Notes under the pieces: generated by a model
The model's database searches: none
The model's input: only the letters and a program-made list of their open reading frames with translations
Told to the model about the DNA's origin: nothing
In this document: positions 30,206 through 39,852 of the stretch, piece by piece
Layout: each line of letters opens with the position of its first letter
How positions within the stretch are numbered: position 1 is the first letter of the stretch
Assembly (NCBI GenBank): GCA_965223305.1
Contig: CBDCWT010000029.1
Location: forward strand, 1 to 57,358
Length of the DNA: 57,358 bases
Source of the DNA: CBDCWT01 sp965223305
Lineage (GTDB): Bacteria > Planctomycetota > Planctomycetia > Pirellulales > Pirellulaceae
Reading direction: 5' to 3'
Made by a program: the position numbers and the translations under genes

Positions 30206-30288
30206 GTAGCCGAACTCGCCAGAGTTTGGCCGACTCACCAGAGTTTGGCGGACTGCCAATTCGGCCAAACTCTGGCGAGTTCGGCTAC
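30206..30288. repeat. GTAGCCGAACTCGCC palindrome, three units
   Basis: Two direct half-units and one inverted half-unit give a stem-loop of more than 20 bp per arm (GTAGCCGAACTCGCCAGAGT ... ACTCTGGCGAGTTCGGCTAC). It lies between two minus-strand genes, downstream of the FAD oxidase. Confidence 0.8.
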
Positions 30289-30361
30289 GCTACGCGCAGT
30301 AAGTTCGGCTACCGCCTCGCAGCTGTTCGCCCGTTCGTTGGACCTTGGACGGGTTCGATCT

Positions 30362-31759
30362 TTAGCCATGATCACCCATCGGTTCGACAATCTCCGGGAG
30401 CACTTTGCCGGGATTCATTAGGTGCTGCGGATCGAGCGCCTGCTTGATCTGACGCATCACGTTCAACGCAGGTCCGAACTCGGCCTCCAGGAATCCTACT
30501 TTGCCGAGGCCCACGCCGTGTTCGCCGGTACAAGTGCCCTGCATATCGAGCGCTCGTTGCACAATACGTTGATTTACTTGCTTCGCCGCTGTTAACTCCG
30601 CAGGACTGTCGGGGTCGACCAGCAGCAGCACATGGAAGTTTCCGTCACCGACATGACCTAAAAGAGGCGCCGGCAAACCGCACTGCGCCAAGTCCCGCTT
30701 CGTTTCACCGATGCACTCAGCCAGCCGAGAAATCGGCACACAGACGTCCGTCGTAAAAGACCTGGCCCCGGGGCGCAATGCCAACATCGCGTAGTAGGCC
30801 TGGTGCCGCGCATGCCAAAGCCGCTCTCGCTCTGATTCCTCGGTGGCCCAGACAAAACCACTTGCTCCGTGGCCACGTGCAATCTGTTGGACGAGTTCGG
30901 ACTGTTCAACGACCCCTTGCTCGGTGCCATGGAACTCAAAAAAAAGAGTTGGTGCGATGGGATAGTCCAGCCCGGAGTAGCGGTTGACCGCGTCGATGCT
31001 GACCTCATCCAGCAGCTCAATACGGGCGACTGGAATCGCCGCCTGAGTTGTCGCCATCGCCGTGCGGACGGCTTGCTCGATATCGTCGAAAGGGCAGCTG
31101 GCCGACGACAGCGCGGCCGGCCGCCGCTGTAACCGCACGGTGACTTCTGTGATGATTCCCAGCGTTCCCTCGGACCCTACGAATAGCCTCGTCAGATCGT
31201 AGCCAGCAGATGACTTGCGAGCTCTGCGTGAGGTGCGGATGACGCGCCCGTCGGCCAACACAACCGTCAGCCCCAAGACGTTTTCGCGCATGGTGCCGTA
31301 GCGCACGGAGTTCGTGCCCGATGCACGGGTCGCGGCCATCCCGGCCAGTGACGCCTCGGCTCCGGGGTCGACCGAGAAAAAGAGCCCTGCCGAGCGCAGC
31401 GCATCGTTCAAGCCCCACTGGGTGACCCCGGCTTCGACGCAGGCGTCGAGGTCGTCCTCATGGATCGCTAAGATACGGTTCATGCGGGATAAGTCGACGC
31501 ACAGCCCGCCCCGGCTTGCTACGACACCTCCCTCAACTCCCGTGCCGCGCCCATAGGGGATGATCGGAATCTGCTTTGCCGCGCAAGCCCGTACGATTTC
31601 AACAACCTCTGCTGTCGTCTCCGGAAAGGCGACGGCGTCAGGAGGCGCTGCCTCATGGCTCGACTCGTCGCCCGCATGTTCAGAGCGGACCGAATCTTTA
31701 TACGAAAGACGCTCGCCGAGCAGTGGTGCCAACGAGCCGAGGTCGATCTGCTGTGACAT
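30362..31759 (-). CDS. FAD-linked oxidase, D-lactate dehydrogenase / glycolate oxidase GlcD family
   Basis: 465 residues. A VAO-type flavoprotein oxidising a 2-hydroxy acid. The FAD-binding PCMH domain has IPIIPYGRGTGVEGGVV, VDPGAEASLAGMAATRASGT and LFVGSEGTLGIITEVTVRL. The C-terminal domain has the metal/substrate motifs LLGHVGDGNFHVLLLV and CTGEHGVGLGK, and ends DPQHLMNPGK. These fit the D-lactate dehydrogenase (cytochrome) branch slightly better than GlcD because there is no adjacent GlcE/GlcF and the N-terminal YKDSVRSEHAGDES block is of that branch. It follows glgC on the same strand after a 135-base gap with one GC-rich repeat. Confidence 0.9.
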   Translation of the reverse strand: MSQQIDLGSLAPLLGERLSYKDSVRSEHAGDESSHEAAPPDAVAFPETTAEVVEIVRACAAKQIPIIPYGRGTGVEGGVVASRGGLCVDLSRMNRILAIHEDDLDACVEAGVTQWGLNDALRSAGLFFSVDPGAEASLAGMAATRASGTNSVRYGTMRENVLGLTVVLADGRVIRTSRRARKSSAGYDLTRLFVGSEGTLGIITEVTVRLQRRPAALSSASCPFDDIEQAVRTAMATTQAAIPVARIELLDEVSIDAVNRYSGLDYPIAPTLFFEFHGTEQGVVEQSELVQQIARGHGASGFVWATEESERERLWHARHQAYYAMLALRPGARSFTTDVCVPISRLAECIGETKRDLAQCGLPAPLLGHVGDGNFHVLLLVDPDSPAELTAAKQVNQRIVQRALDMQGTCTGEHGVGLGKVGFLEAEFGPALNVMRQIKQALDPQHLMNPGKVLPEIVEPMGDHG

Positions 31760-31831
31760 ACTGGGTTTCCCTCACGATCATGATGGATGTGGCTTGGGCA
31801 GGATCAACATGATGAACAGGATTGAGGGGCC

Positions 31832-31857
31832 GGGAGGGCGAGGCTCCTGCCGAGCCG
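31832..31857. repeat. GC-rich dispersed repeat unit
   Basis: A single GGGAGGGCGAGGCTCCTGCC-GAGCCG unit between glgC and the FAD oxidase gene, identical over the core to those at 9807-9832 and 50759-50784. Confidence 0.8.
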
Positions 31858-31894
31858 TGCGCTGTTGGCTCAATCGTAAGCGCAACCTCAAAAC

Positions 31895-33169
31895 TCACAG
31901 CAGCGCCCACCCGTCGGGCAGGACCGCGTCTTTTCCAACGATCGGAATCCCGTCCCGGATGAGACACTCAGGGTGCTCGTCGCTCAGCTCTACGCCGGCC
32001 TCGTTGTAGATCCGTACACTCCGGCCGATGCGGCAGTTCTTGTCGACGATCGCGCCGCGGACTACACTCCCGGCGCCGATTCCAACTGCTGGCTTGTCCT
32101 GGGGCACAGCCGCCTCATAGTAGTCAGCTCCCATGACAATCGAGTCGGTCAACGACACGTTTTCGCCGATCTGGCAGCGCAGCCCGATCACACAGTTCTC
32201 GACCACCGCACCTTCGCTGATCTGGCAACCGTCGGCAACCAGGCTGTTCTTGACGGTTGCCCCGGCGAAGGAAGTGGGTGGGAGAAAACGAGGTCTGGTG
32301 TAGATGGGTGCGCTGGGGACGTGAAAGTCGAACGGTGGCCGGTCGCCGGCCAGGCTCAAGTTCGCGTCGAAGAACGCCTTGATGGTCCCGATGTCTTCCC
32401 AGTAACCGTCGTAGAGATGTGCTTGCACGTGGCGAGCGCGAAATGCGGCCGGAAACACTTCTTTGCCGAAATCTTGATAGGAAGTCTTGGTCAACACGTC
32501 GACGAGGAAGTCGCGGCGGAAGACATAGATCCCCATGCTGCCAAGGCAGTCGCGTCCGTTGCTGGCGATACCGTGCGCATCAATCCAGGCCGGTTCGGTA
32601 CGCACCAGGTCGATTTCCCGGTCGGTGGTCGGCTTTTCCAGAAATCCAACGACCTGTAGTTTTTCGTTGACCCGCATAATACCCAGCGAAGATGCATCCT
32701 CACGGGAGACCGGCATCGCCCCGATTGTGACGTCGGCCCGGGAATCGACATGCGTCTTGATCATCTCCCTGTAGTCCATGCGGTAGAGTTGATCGCCTGA
32801 CAAGATCAGTACGAAGTCGATTCCAGGTTGGTCAAAGTAGCGGAGGTTTTTGCGCACGGCATCTGCAGTTCCCTCGTACCAATCCGCGCCGGCATCGCTG
32901 GTTTGCTGCGCCGCGAGCAGCTCGACGAATCCACCGCTGAAGGCATCAAAGGAGTAAGTGCGACGTATGTGGCGATGCAGGCTGACCGATAGGAACTGCG
33001 TCAGCACATAGATATGGTTGAGCCCGCTGTTGATGCAGTTCGAGAGAGGAATGTCGATCAGGCGATACTTGGCGGCCAGCGGCACCGCTGGTTTTGCCCG
33101 GTGTTGGGTCAAGGGAAACAACCGCGTTCCGCGACCGCCCCCCAAAACCAGCGTGACTACGTTTTGCAT
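31895..33169 (-). CDS. glgC: Glucose-1-phosphate adenylyltransferase (ADP-glucose pyrophosphorylase)
   Basis: Makes ADP-glucose from ATP and glucose-1-phosphate, the committed step of glycogen synthesis. 424 residues. Motifs: LGGGRGTRLFPLT, RAKPAVPLAAKYRLIDIPLSNC split at the usual place, WYEGTADAVRKNL, LILSGDQLYRMDY, the substrate-binding FLEKP and YWEDIGTIKAFFDANL, then a left-handed beta-helix C-terminal domain with allosteric contacts. It starts 17 bases after the end of leuS on the same strand. No other glycogen gene is in the window. Confidence 0.95.
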   Translation of the reverse strand: MQNVVTLVLGGGRGTRLFPLTQHRAKPAVPLAAKYRLIDIPLSNCINSGLNHIYVLTQFLSVSLHRHIRRTYSFDAFSGGFVELLAAQQTSDAGADWYEGTADAVRKNLRYFDQPGIDFVLILSGDQLYRMDYREMIKTHVDSRADVTIGAMPVSREDASSLGIMRVNEKLQVVGFLEKPTTDREIDLVRTEPAWIDAHGIASNGRDCLGSMGIYVFRRDFLVDVLTKTSYQDFGKEVFPAAFRARHVQAHLYDGYWEDIGTIKAFFDANLSLAGDRPPFDFHVPSAPIYTRPRFLPPTSFAGATVKNSLVADGCQISEGAVVENCVIGLRCQIGENVSLTDSIVMGADYYEAAVPQDKPAVGIGAGSVVRGAIVDKNCRIGRSVRIYNEAGVELSDEHPECLIRDGIPIVGKDAVLPDGWALL

Positions 33170-33186
33170 CGTCCTTTACACCTAAT

Positions 33187-36093
33187 TCATTTCACCACGA
33201 AGTTCACCAATCGCCCGGGCACGACAATCTCTTTGACAATGGTCTTTCCCGCCAACCACTGGTTGACCTTTTCATCAGCCTTGGCAGCACTGAGCAGGTC
33301 GTCCGGCGAACAGTTGGCCGGCACCTGCAGCTTGCTGCGGACTTTTCCCAGCACTTGGACAGGGATTTCAACCGTTTCGTCGCGCGTCAGCTCTTCGTCA
33401 AACGCAGGCCACGGTTCGTAGGCAAGTGTCTCCTTGTGACCAAGCACGCTCCACAGCTCTTCCGCAACATGAGGGGCAAGCGGCGAAAGCAACAACACGA
33501 AGGACTCCATCGCTGACCTAGGCCGGGACTTCTCCCGCGTAAAGAAATTGACACATTCCATCAGCCTGGCAATGGCGGTGTTGAATCCCATTGTCTCGAG
33601 GTCATGCGTCACCGCTTTGATCGTCTTGTGCAGCGTGCGCAGCTGCTGATCGCTGGGCTGCAGGTCGCCGATCGCCGGGTTGAGCGAGACGGTTTCTGCC
33701 TCGGGATCGACGATCATTCGCCACACTCGATCGAGGAAGTTTCGCACACCGTTGACCCCCGCCATGCTCCACGGCTTGGACGCTTCGAGCGGTCCCATAA
33801 ACATCTCGTACAACCGCAGCGAGTCAGCCCCGTACTCGGCCACGATCGTGTCAGGATTGACGACGTTCCCACGGCTCTTGGACATCTTGTGGGCCCGGCT
33901 TTCGATGCGAACAGATGGCTGATCAGCCCAAACAAAACTGTCCCCGCGCTTCTGCACTTGGTCGATGGTCAGCTGGATACGCTCCACTGATTGACCCGAA
34001 TCTGCATCGCGCAGCCCATCGTCGCCGCGGATGACCTTGGCGGCGTCCACGCGCGAGCCGTCCGCGGATTGAAATCCCGTATACTCGGTCTCGCCCAGAA
34101 TCATCCCCTGGTTTACCAACCGCCGAAAAGGTTCAGGTGTTGAGACGTGTCCGCGGTCGAACAGCACCTTATGCCAGAAGCGAGCGTAGAGCAGATGCAA
34201 GACGGCGTGCTCCGCTCCGCCAATGTAGAGGTCGATCGGCATCCATGCTTTTTCCTTCTGGGGATCGACGAAGGCCTGGTTGTTGGCGGGGTCGATGAAC
34301 CGCAGGTAGTACCAACAAGAACCTGCCCACTGTGGCATCGTGTTCGTCTCGCGCCGGTAGCGGCGGCCATCGATGACTGGATAGAGCCACTGATCGTCGG
34401 CTTTGGCCAAGGGCGGTTCAGGCCGGCCGTGCGGCTGGTAGTCGTCCAGCTGCGGCAGGTTGACCGGCAAAGCCGCCGTGTCGACTGCCCGCTTGAGTCC
34501 TGTCAACTCACCGTTTCCGTTTAACTCGTGCAAGATCGGAAACGGCTCACCCCAAAACCGCTGCCGGCTGAACAGCCAATCGCGGAGCTTGTAGTTGACC
34601 GCAGGGCGGCCCATGCCTTGCATCGGTCAAGGACTTGGAGCAAATCCGCTGCCTTGAAATCTGGCCGTCGCCAGCCCGTCGAATTGCTTCCTGACGAATT
34701 GATCGCCATGCCGTTCCGCCGCGAAGCATTCCGAATTACCGGCGAGGACGGCTTCGCGGTCGACGGCTTCGGCAGCGCCCGGGTCGACCACGGCGATGAT
34801 CGGAATTTCAAACTGCCCAGCGAACTCGAAGTCCCGCGTCGTCGTGGCCGGGCACGGCCATGATCGCGCCGGTGCCGTAACTGATTAGACACATAATCGG
34901 CGATCCAAATCGGCACTTGCTCGCCATTGACGGGGTTGGTTGCGTAGCTGAACCGGTGAAGACGCCCGTCTTCTGTTTGCGCGGGTTAGGTCTGATGCCG
35001 CTCGCTGATCGCTCTTCTCCGCCGCCGCTTCACAATACGACTTCACCGCATCGGCCGCTTGCTGCTGGTTCGTTGTCAGCCGCTGAGGCGACGAGCGGAT
35101 GTTCCGGCGCGATCACCATGTAGGTCGCGCCGAACAGCGTATCCGGCCGTGGTGGTGTAGACTGCGCAGCACGTCATCGCCCGGTCGTTGCGGGGAAATC
35201 CTGCGGTTGACCGGCCGCGCGGTGCCACGCTTCCATAGTCGTCGAAGTCGTCGCCGATGAAGAAGTCGACCTCCGCGCCCGTGCTGCGGCCGATCCAATT
35301 CGCGCTGCAGCAGTCTTGATCCCTGGCCGACCAATCGACGCCCGTCGAGATCTTTCTCCAGGCGGTCGGCGTAGGCGGTAATCCGCAGCATCCATTGCCG
35401 CAGCGGCATGCGGACGCACCGGATGCCCGCCCCGCTCGCTCTTGTCCGTCGATCGACTTCTTCGTTCGCCAGCACCGTTCCCAGTGCCGGGCACCAGTTC
35501 ACCGGGGCTTCACGCCTGGTACGCCAGGCGGTGTTCGTCTTGGTAACTGGCGGATCGGCGTCCTCGCTCTCGGCGGATGCAACGTCGGCAGGGATCGGCA
35601 AGTTCGCTGATCGGGCGACCCCGACCTGCTGCTCGGGGTCGAACCAGGTGTCATAGATCAGCACGAGGAAGATGAACTGCGTCCATTTGAAAGTAGGCGA
35701 CATCGGTCGTCGGCGACTTCGCCGTCCCAATCGTAGCTGAAACCGAGCGATCTTGAGCTGACTCGCGAATATCGCCCGATGTTTTTCTCCGTTTGACACG
35801 CGCGGATGCGTGCCGGTCTTGATCGCATGCTCTTCGGCGGGCAGGCCGAACGCGTCAAAGCCCATCGGGTGCAGAACGGCCGTGCCTCGCATACGGGCGA
35901 AGCGGCAGACAATGTCGGTCGCGGTGTAGCCTTCCGGATGCCCCACATGTAACCCGTCGCCGCTGGGATACGGGAACATGTCCAGGACGTACAGCTTCTC
36001 GTCGTCCGGCAGCTCTGGTGCCCGAAACGTCCGCTGGTCCTGCCAGTGTTTCTGCCATTTCGGCTCGATTTCAGCCGGGTTGTAGCGGGGCAT
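33187..36093 (-). pseudogene. leuS: Leucyl-tRNA synthetase, interrupted by many single-base frameshifts
   Basis: A class I synthetase charging tRNA-Leu. The last 478 codons (34623-33187) are intact: LRDWLFSRQRFWGEPFPI, the KMSKS block HKMSKSRGNVVNPD and the anticodon-binding end. The first 100 or so codons are intact: MFPYPSGDGLHVGHPEGYTA (HIGH site as HVGH). Between about 34,640 and 35,780 the frame changes repeatedly, but LeuS sequence continues in alternating frames: TEKNIGRYS, LGFSYDWD, FKWTQFIFLVL, REAPVNWCPALGTVLANEEV, DKSERGGHPVR, MPLRQWMLRITAY, the editing-domain YGTGAIMAVPGHD, and DFEFA after one extra G near 34,840. Protein similarity is preserved everywhere with only one-base gains or losses, which suits sequencing or assembly error better than old decay. 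It would be about 950 residues if repaired. Confidence 0.85.
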
Positions 36094-36286
36094 ACGGGTT
36101 TCTCAGACTTGAGCTGGGGCTAGTCATAGCAAGACTGCCGATTCTAATGGGTCGGACACAGGCGGCAAACCGGGAGTTCGCGGCACGGATCGCCGTATCC
36201 AGCAGATGGCGATCGTGCTAAACTCTTAATGACGCCTGCGTTTGCAGGCTGTTTTCATTTGGTCCTCTCTCGTCTGGTTCAAACCG

Positions 36287-37084
36287 ATGCTTCAGGGCAA
36301 AAGTAAACTGCAGCTGGCCAAAGCGGAACGCGAAGCGATGAGGCGCGCTGGACGGTTCAATGCAGAGCTGATGGATGTGGTGCGGCAGTCGATTCATCCG
36401 GGAGTCACTACGGGCGAGCTGGACACACTTGTGCACAGCTACACGCTGGATCACGGCCATGTGCCGGCCCCACTCGGCTACCAGGGGTTCCCCAAAAGCT
36501 GCTGTACCAGCATTAACGACGTCATCTGCCACGGTATCCCGAGTGATCGAGTCCTCAAGGAAGGCGATATCGTGAATGTTGACCTGACTTCGGTCGTCGA
36601 GGGCTGGCACGGTGACTCCTCCGAGACGTTCTTCATCGGTGATGTCAGCGACGAAGCCCGCGCCGTCACCCAGTGCTCTTTCGACTGCCTACACGCCGGG
36701 ATCGACGCGCTGCAGCCGGGATGCCGCGTCTCCGTGATCGGCGAGGCGATCGTGGCCCTGGCTCATGACCGCGGGTTCAGTGTCGTGCGCGAGTTTGTGG
36801 GACACGGCGTTGGGCGAGGCTTTCATCAGGAGCCGACGATTCCACACTTTCCCACGCGCCAGTCGCGGCGCGATCGTCTGTACCCCGGCATGTGCTTCAC
36901 TGTGGAACCGATGATCAACGTAGGGAGCCGGTTCGGAGTGACCGATCGGCGTGACGGGTGGACCGTCCGCACGAAAGACGGATCCCTTTCCGCGCAGTTT
37001 GAACACACCATCTTGATGACCGAGGCGGGTCCAGTCGTCCTGACACCGACCCAGCACGGCCCCCAGAAGGGACATCAGTTCTAG
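36287..37084 (+). CDS. map: Methionine aminopeptidase, type I
   Basis: Removes the initiator methionine from nascent proteins. 265 residues. The five metal ligands are all present: D99 (VNVDLT), D110 (WHGDSSETF), H173 (GHGVGRGFHQEP), E207 (FTVEPM) and E239 (QFEHTI); the substrate His lies in VICHGIP. Residues before 20 are a short basic extension without the zinc-finger/SH3 linker of some homologues. The ATG at 36287 is chosen over an upstream in-frame codon because homology begins there. It is divergent from leuS; the 193-base gap shows no repeat. Confidence 0.95.
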   Translation: MLQGKSKLQLAKAEREAMRRAGRFNAELMDVVRQSIHPGVTTGELDTLVHSYTLDHGHVPAPLGYQGFPKSCCTSINDVICHGIPSDRVLKEGDIVNVDLTSVVEGWHGDSSETFFIGDVSDEARAVTQCSFDCLHAGIDALQPGCRVSVIGEAIVALAHDRGFSVVREFVGHGVGRGFHQEPTIPHFPTRQSRRDRLYPGMCFTVEPMINVGSRFGVTDRRDGWTVRTKDGSLSAQFEHTILMTEAGPVVLTPTQHGPQKGHQF

Positions 37085-37136
37085 GCCAGCCACGCGGGCA
37101 TTCCTAAACGGCGTTGGAGGTCGTGCAGTTATTAAG

Positions 37137-37300
37137 TTAGTGCGCGATTTCGTCTTTCCTCACTCTCCCCTCGGGGAGAGTCGGCCCGAAGGGCCGGAGA
37201 GGGGGAGCCCTCCCCGACGCGTCGGTTTCGCTGAGGAACCGTGGGCTAACGCCCAGCGGCTGATTTGCAGCGTAGCCGAACTCGCCAGAGTTTGGCGGAT
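37137..37300. repeat. Composite repeat, reference copy
   Basis: It contains in order TTAGTGCGCGATTTCGTC, the CTCTCCCCTCGGGGAGAG hairpin, GTCGGCCCGAAGGGCCGG, ACCGTGGGCTAACGCCCAGC and GTAGCCGAACTCGCCAGAGT. The reverse copy is at 2343-2545 and partial copies at 9721-10070, 42400-42480 and 52437-52600. The rest of the 37085-37743 gap holds the MITE-like copy 5 and no gene. Confidence 0.82.
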
Positions 37301-37404
37301 TGCAGAAGCTGCACAGCCTCCGATCGGGATAAATGCGCATCATCAAAACTGACGCTTCGCGCTTACTAGAAACAGCCCTTTGTTCCTGCTGGATGAGCCA
37401 CCAG

Positions 37405-37578
37405 CCCGGATTATTCATGAAGATCGTCGCGAGAGGTTGTAAGTACGTTCGTGGCAAGGAAGGCGAGCAATTCTTCCGCAGGCGTATTGACGCAATACGT
37501 GGAGGGAGAATTGTGAAGCATGACGAAGCCACGGATGGACTTACGACCTCGCAGCAGATCGCTCATGAATAATTCGGG
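37405..37578 (-). mobile_element. Palindromic MITE-like element, copy 5 (174 bp), opposite orientation
   Basis: Reverse orientation relative to the other four copies. Flanks are CCAG (37401-37404) and CTAG (37579-37582), one mismatch. Its 51-codon internal frame starts ATGAAGATCGTC and is intact here. It lies about 100 bp downstream of a composite repeat, between map and the SH3-protein gene. Confidence 0.82.
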
Positions 37579-37743
37579 CTAGCAGTTACCTAAATCAGCG
37601 GCTCGCTAGCACGGCTGCAGGATTCGGCTTGCTGTAAGCCGCCATATCGACTATTTCTGCCGACCTCCTCTTCAACGGTGCCGGCGGGCCGCAGCTGAGT
37701 GGCTTGATTGGCACCACCGGCGACTTGACCTAGAGCCGTGCAA

Positions 37744-39012
37744 ATGACCAGATTCCTGTTCTGCTTAGTCCTCTGCGGCGCCAGGACGATAACGGCCGCC
37801 GAAGAGTCCGCGAAGTACCCGCTCGATGCAACGCTCGTCAACGACTCGCAGGTTCGTTGCGGTCCCGGGCTTAAGCACTACGTGACGCAAACGCTAAAGG
37901 CGGGGACCCACGTCGAAGTCTATCGCCGAGATCCGGGTGGCTGGTTGGCAATTCGGCCGCCCGAGGAGAGCTTCAGTTGGGTGAGAGCCGATCAGCTAGC
38001 GGTTGCTGGGGAATCGCTCGGCCGAGTAGTCGGCGGGGAGGTCGTCGCCTGGGTGGGAACTTCGAGCGGCGAGATCAGCGAACACAAGTGGCAAGTTCGC
38101 CTCAAGCCCGACGAGTTGGTCGAGGTTTCAGGGCGCCGCGAGTTTCGTGTGCTGCCGCAGTATCCCGTCGAGGAATACTGTCGCATCGCACCGCCGTCCG
38201 GCGAGTACCGCTGGATCCGCGCGCGGGACATCGCGCCTCTCGACACCTCAACCCCGCCGGCTGCCGCTTCGGATGTCCGTTTGACCGACTTCCGCATTGT
38301 AGTCGACCAGGCGGACACGGCAGAAGTTGCGGCGGAGTTAGATCAACCAGAACCGCGCCGCGATACGTTCGTGGCGCGCAAGAAACGTCGTGCCGATCCG
38401 TCGCCCGATCGTGCAGAGGAGCCCCGACTGGCTTCTCGTAGCAGCCCCGTGCCGAGCATCCGACCGAATGGAGATCCAGACTTCGAACGCCGCGCGCGGG
38501 AGCTCGATCTCCGTCTGGCGCTCACGGTTTCCCGCTCGCCGGGTGCTTGGAGTCTCGCTGATCTGCGCCCGCGACTCGACGAACTGTCTGAACAGGCTGG
38601 TACGACATTGCAACGAGCTCGAGCGAAGGTACTGCTGGATCGACTCGACAAGTACGAGAGCCTTCAAGCTCGCTATGTGGGCCTGGACGAGGAGTCGGAT
38701 GGGCCGTCCGTGTCGAGCGTCAGCTTGGCGCCAGCAGTTGGTGAAACGGCAACCACGTCGGACGTCGATCCTCGATTCGACGGACACGGCTGGCTGCTGC
38801 CGGTGCATTCTTCCAAACGTGAATCGCCGCCTTACGCCTTGCTCGATGAGAAGGGCACGATCTTGCACTTCGTGTCGCCCGCACCGGGACTCAACTTACA
38901 TCGCTACCTGCGTAAAGAGATCGGCATCATCGGCCAGCGGAGCCGGTCCGGTTTGCTCGACAAGCCCCACCTGACCGCCCACCGCGTCGTGAACCTACAA
39001 CGCCATCGTTAG
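37744..39012 (+). CDS. Exported bacterial-SH3-domain protein
   Basis: 422 residues. Signal peptide MTRFLFCLVLCGARTITAAEE. Residues about 30-85 form a bacterial SH3-like module (ATLVNDSQVRCGPGLKHYVT, GGWLAIRPPEESFSWVRADQ) and about 95-165 a second one ending GEYRWIRARDIAPL. A charged, proline-rich linker (165-250) is followed by a helical part (260-310) and a C-terminal beta segment GWLLPVHSSKRESPPYALLDEKGTI. The pattern matches a planctomycete envelope protein family of unknown role; SH3 modules often bind cell-wall or peptide ligands. A GTG six bases upstream is a possible alternative start. Confidence 0.75.
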   Translation: MTRFLFCLVLCGARTITAAEESAKYPLDATLVNDSQVRCGPGLKHYVTQTLKAGTHVEVYRRDPGGWLAIRPPEESFSWVRADQLAVAGESLGRVVGGEVVAWVGTSSGEISEHKWQVRLKPDELVEVSGRREFRVLPQYPVEEYCRIAPPSGEYRWIRARDIAPLDTSTPPAAASDVRLTDFRIVVDQADTAEVAAELDQPEPRRDTFVARKKRRADPSPDRAEEPRLASRSSPVPSIRPNGDPDFERRARELDLRLALTVSRSPGAWSLADLRPRLDELSEQAGTTLQRARAKVLLDRLDKYESLQARYVGLDEESDGPSVSSVSLAPAVGETATTSDVDPRFDGHGWLLPVHSSKRESPPYALLDEKGTILHFVSPAPGLNLHRYLRKEIGIIGQRSRSGLLDKPHLTAHRVVNLQRHR

Positions 39013-39021
39013 GCTTTGGCA

Positions 39022-39086
39022 GTAGCCGAAGTCGCCAGACTTTGGGTTTTTTCCTGCGGCGGCCAAACTCTGGCGAGTTCGGCTAC
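39022..39086. terminator. Long stem-loop between convergent genes
   Basis: GTAGCCGAAGTCGCCAGACT and its inverted partner ending GGCGAGTTCGGCTAC form arms of about 23 bp around a loop containing GTTTTTTCC. It lies between the SH3-protein gene (plus) and an ABC ATPase gene (minus), and is the dispersed palindrome family seen at 11436, 30206 and 46146. A bidirectional terminator role is inferred from position. Confidence 0.5.
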
Positions 39087-39111
39087 CCGTAATTTGGACC
39101 CTGGCACGCTC

Positions 39112-39852
39112 CTACGATAGTCCGGCGAGCGGGCTGCGTTGAGCATTGATGAACGTGGTCACGAATTCCTCCGCTGGCTCGTGGACTAGTTGCTGCAACG
39201 TTCCTTGCTGGACGATTCGACCCTCTTTGATCAGCACGATCGAATCTGCCAGGAAGCCCGCCTCGCCGATGTCGTGAGTCACGACCACCACGGTTTTCGC
39301 CAAGGACTGAAAGATCTCTCGCAGGTCGCGTTGCAGCTCGGAACGGATCAAAGGGTCGAGCGCCCCCAGCGGTTCATCCAGCAGCAGCACAGCGGGGTCC
39401 AAGAACAGGGCCCGCATTAAGGCCACTCGCTGTCGCTGCCCCCCGGAAATCTCCCGCGGGAAGCGATCCATAGCGCTCAGCGGCAGATGGACCAGCTCCG
39501 CCAACTGCATCAAGCGGCGCTCGATGCGCTCCGGGTCCCACTTTAGGAAGCGAGCCAAGAGGGTTACATTGCCGCGCAAAGTGAGGTGCGGAAAGAGCCC
39601 ACCTTCCTGGATCATGTACCCCATCCGTTTGCGCGCGGCGAGCCAGTTGTCGGCTGTCAGCCGAGCGCTGTCGAACAGCACCTGGCCGGCATCTGGCTCA
39701 ACCAGACCCACGATCATCCGCAGCAGCGTAGATTTTCCACAGCCGCTGGGGCCCAACAGGACAGTGGTTTTGCCCGGCACGAAAGACAGGTTCGTAGTCT
39801 GCAGTGCCTGGAGGTCGCCGTATCGCTTGCTGACTTCAATTAGTTCCAGCAC
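39112..39852 (-). CDS. ABC transporter ATP-binding protein, ProV/OpuBA-like
   Basis: 246 residues. Walker A LLGPSGCGKSTLLR, Q-loop MGYMIQEGGLFPHLTLRGNV, signature ISGGQRQRVALMRAL, Walker B VLLLDEPLGALD and switch VVVTHDIGEA are intact. The QEGGLFPHLT Q-loop and the EAGFLADSIVLIKEGRIVQQG tail resemble the ATPases of osmoprotectant (OpuBA/ProV) importers, though no permease or binding-protein gene is adjacent and there is no C-terminal CBS pair. It is a lone ATPase in this window; its permease must be elsewhere. Confidence 0.88.
   Translation of the reverse strand: MLELIEVSKRYGDLQALQTTNLSFVPGKTTVLLGPSGCGKSTLLRMIVGLVEPDAGQVLFDSARLTADNWLAARKRMGYMIQEGGLFPHLTLRGNVTLLARFLKWDPERIERRLMQLAELVHLPLSAMDRFPREISGGQRQRVALMRALFLDPAVLLLDEPLGALDPLIRSELQRDLREIFQSLAKTVVVVTHDIGEAGFLADSIVLIKEGRIVQQGTLQQLVHEPAEEFVTTFINAQRSPLAGLS

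Noticed and set aside
30112..30447. Plus-strand open frame of 111 codons
   Set aside because: It is made of the GTAGCCGAACTC palindrome and the antisense of the FAD oxidase end.
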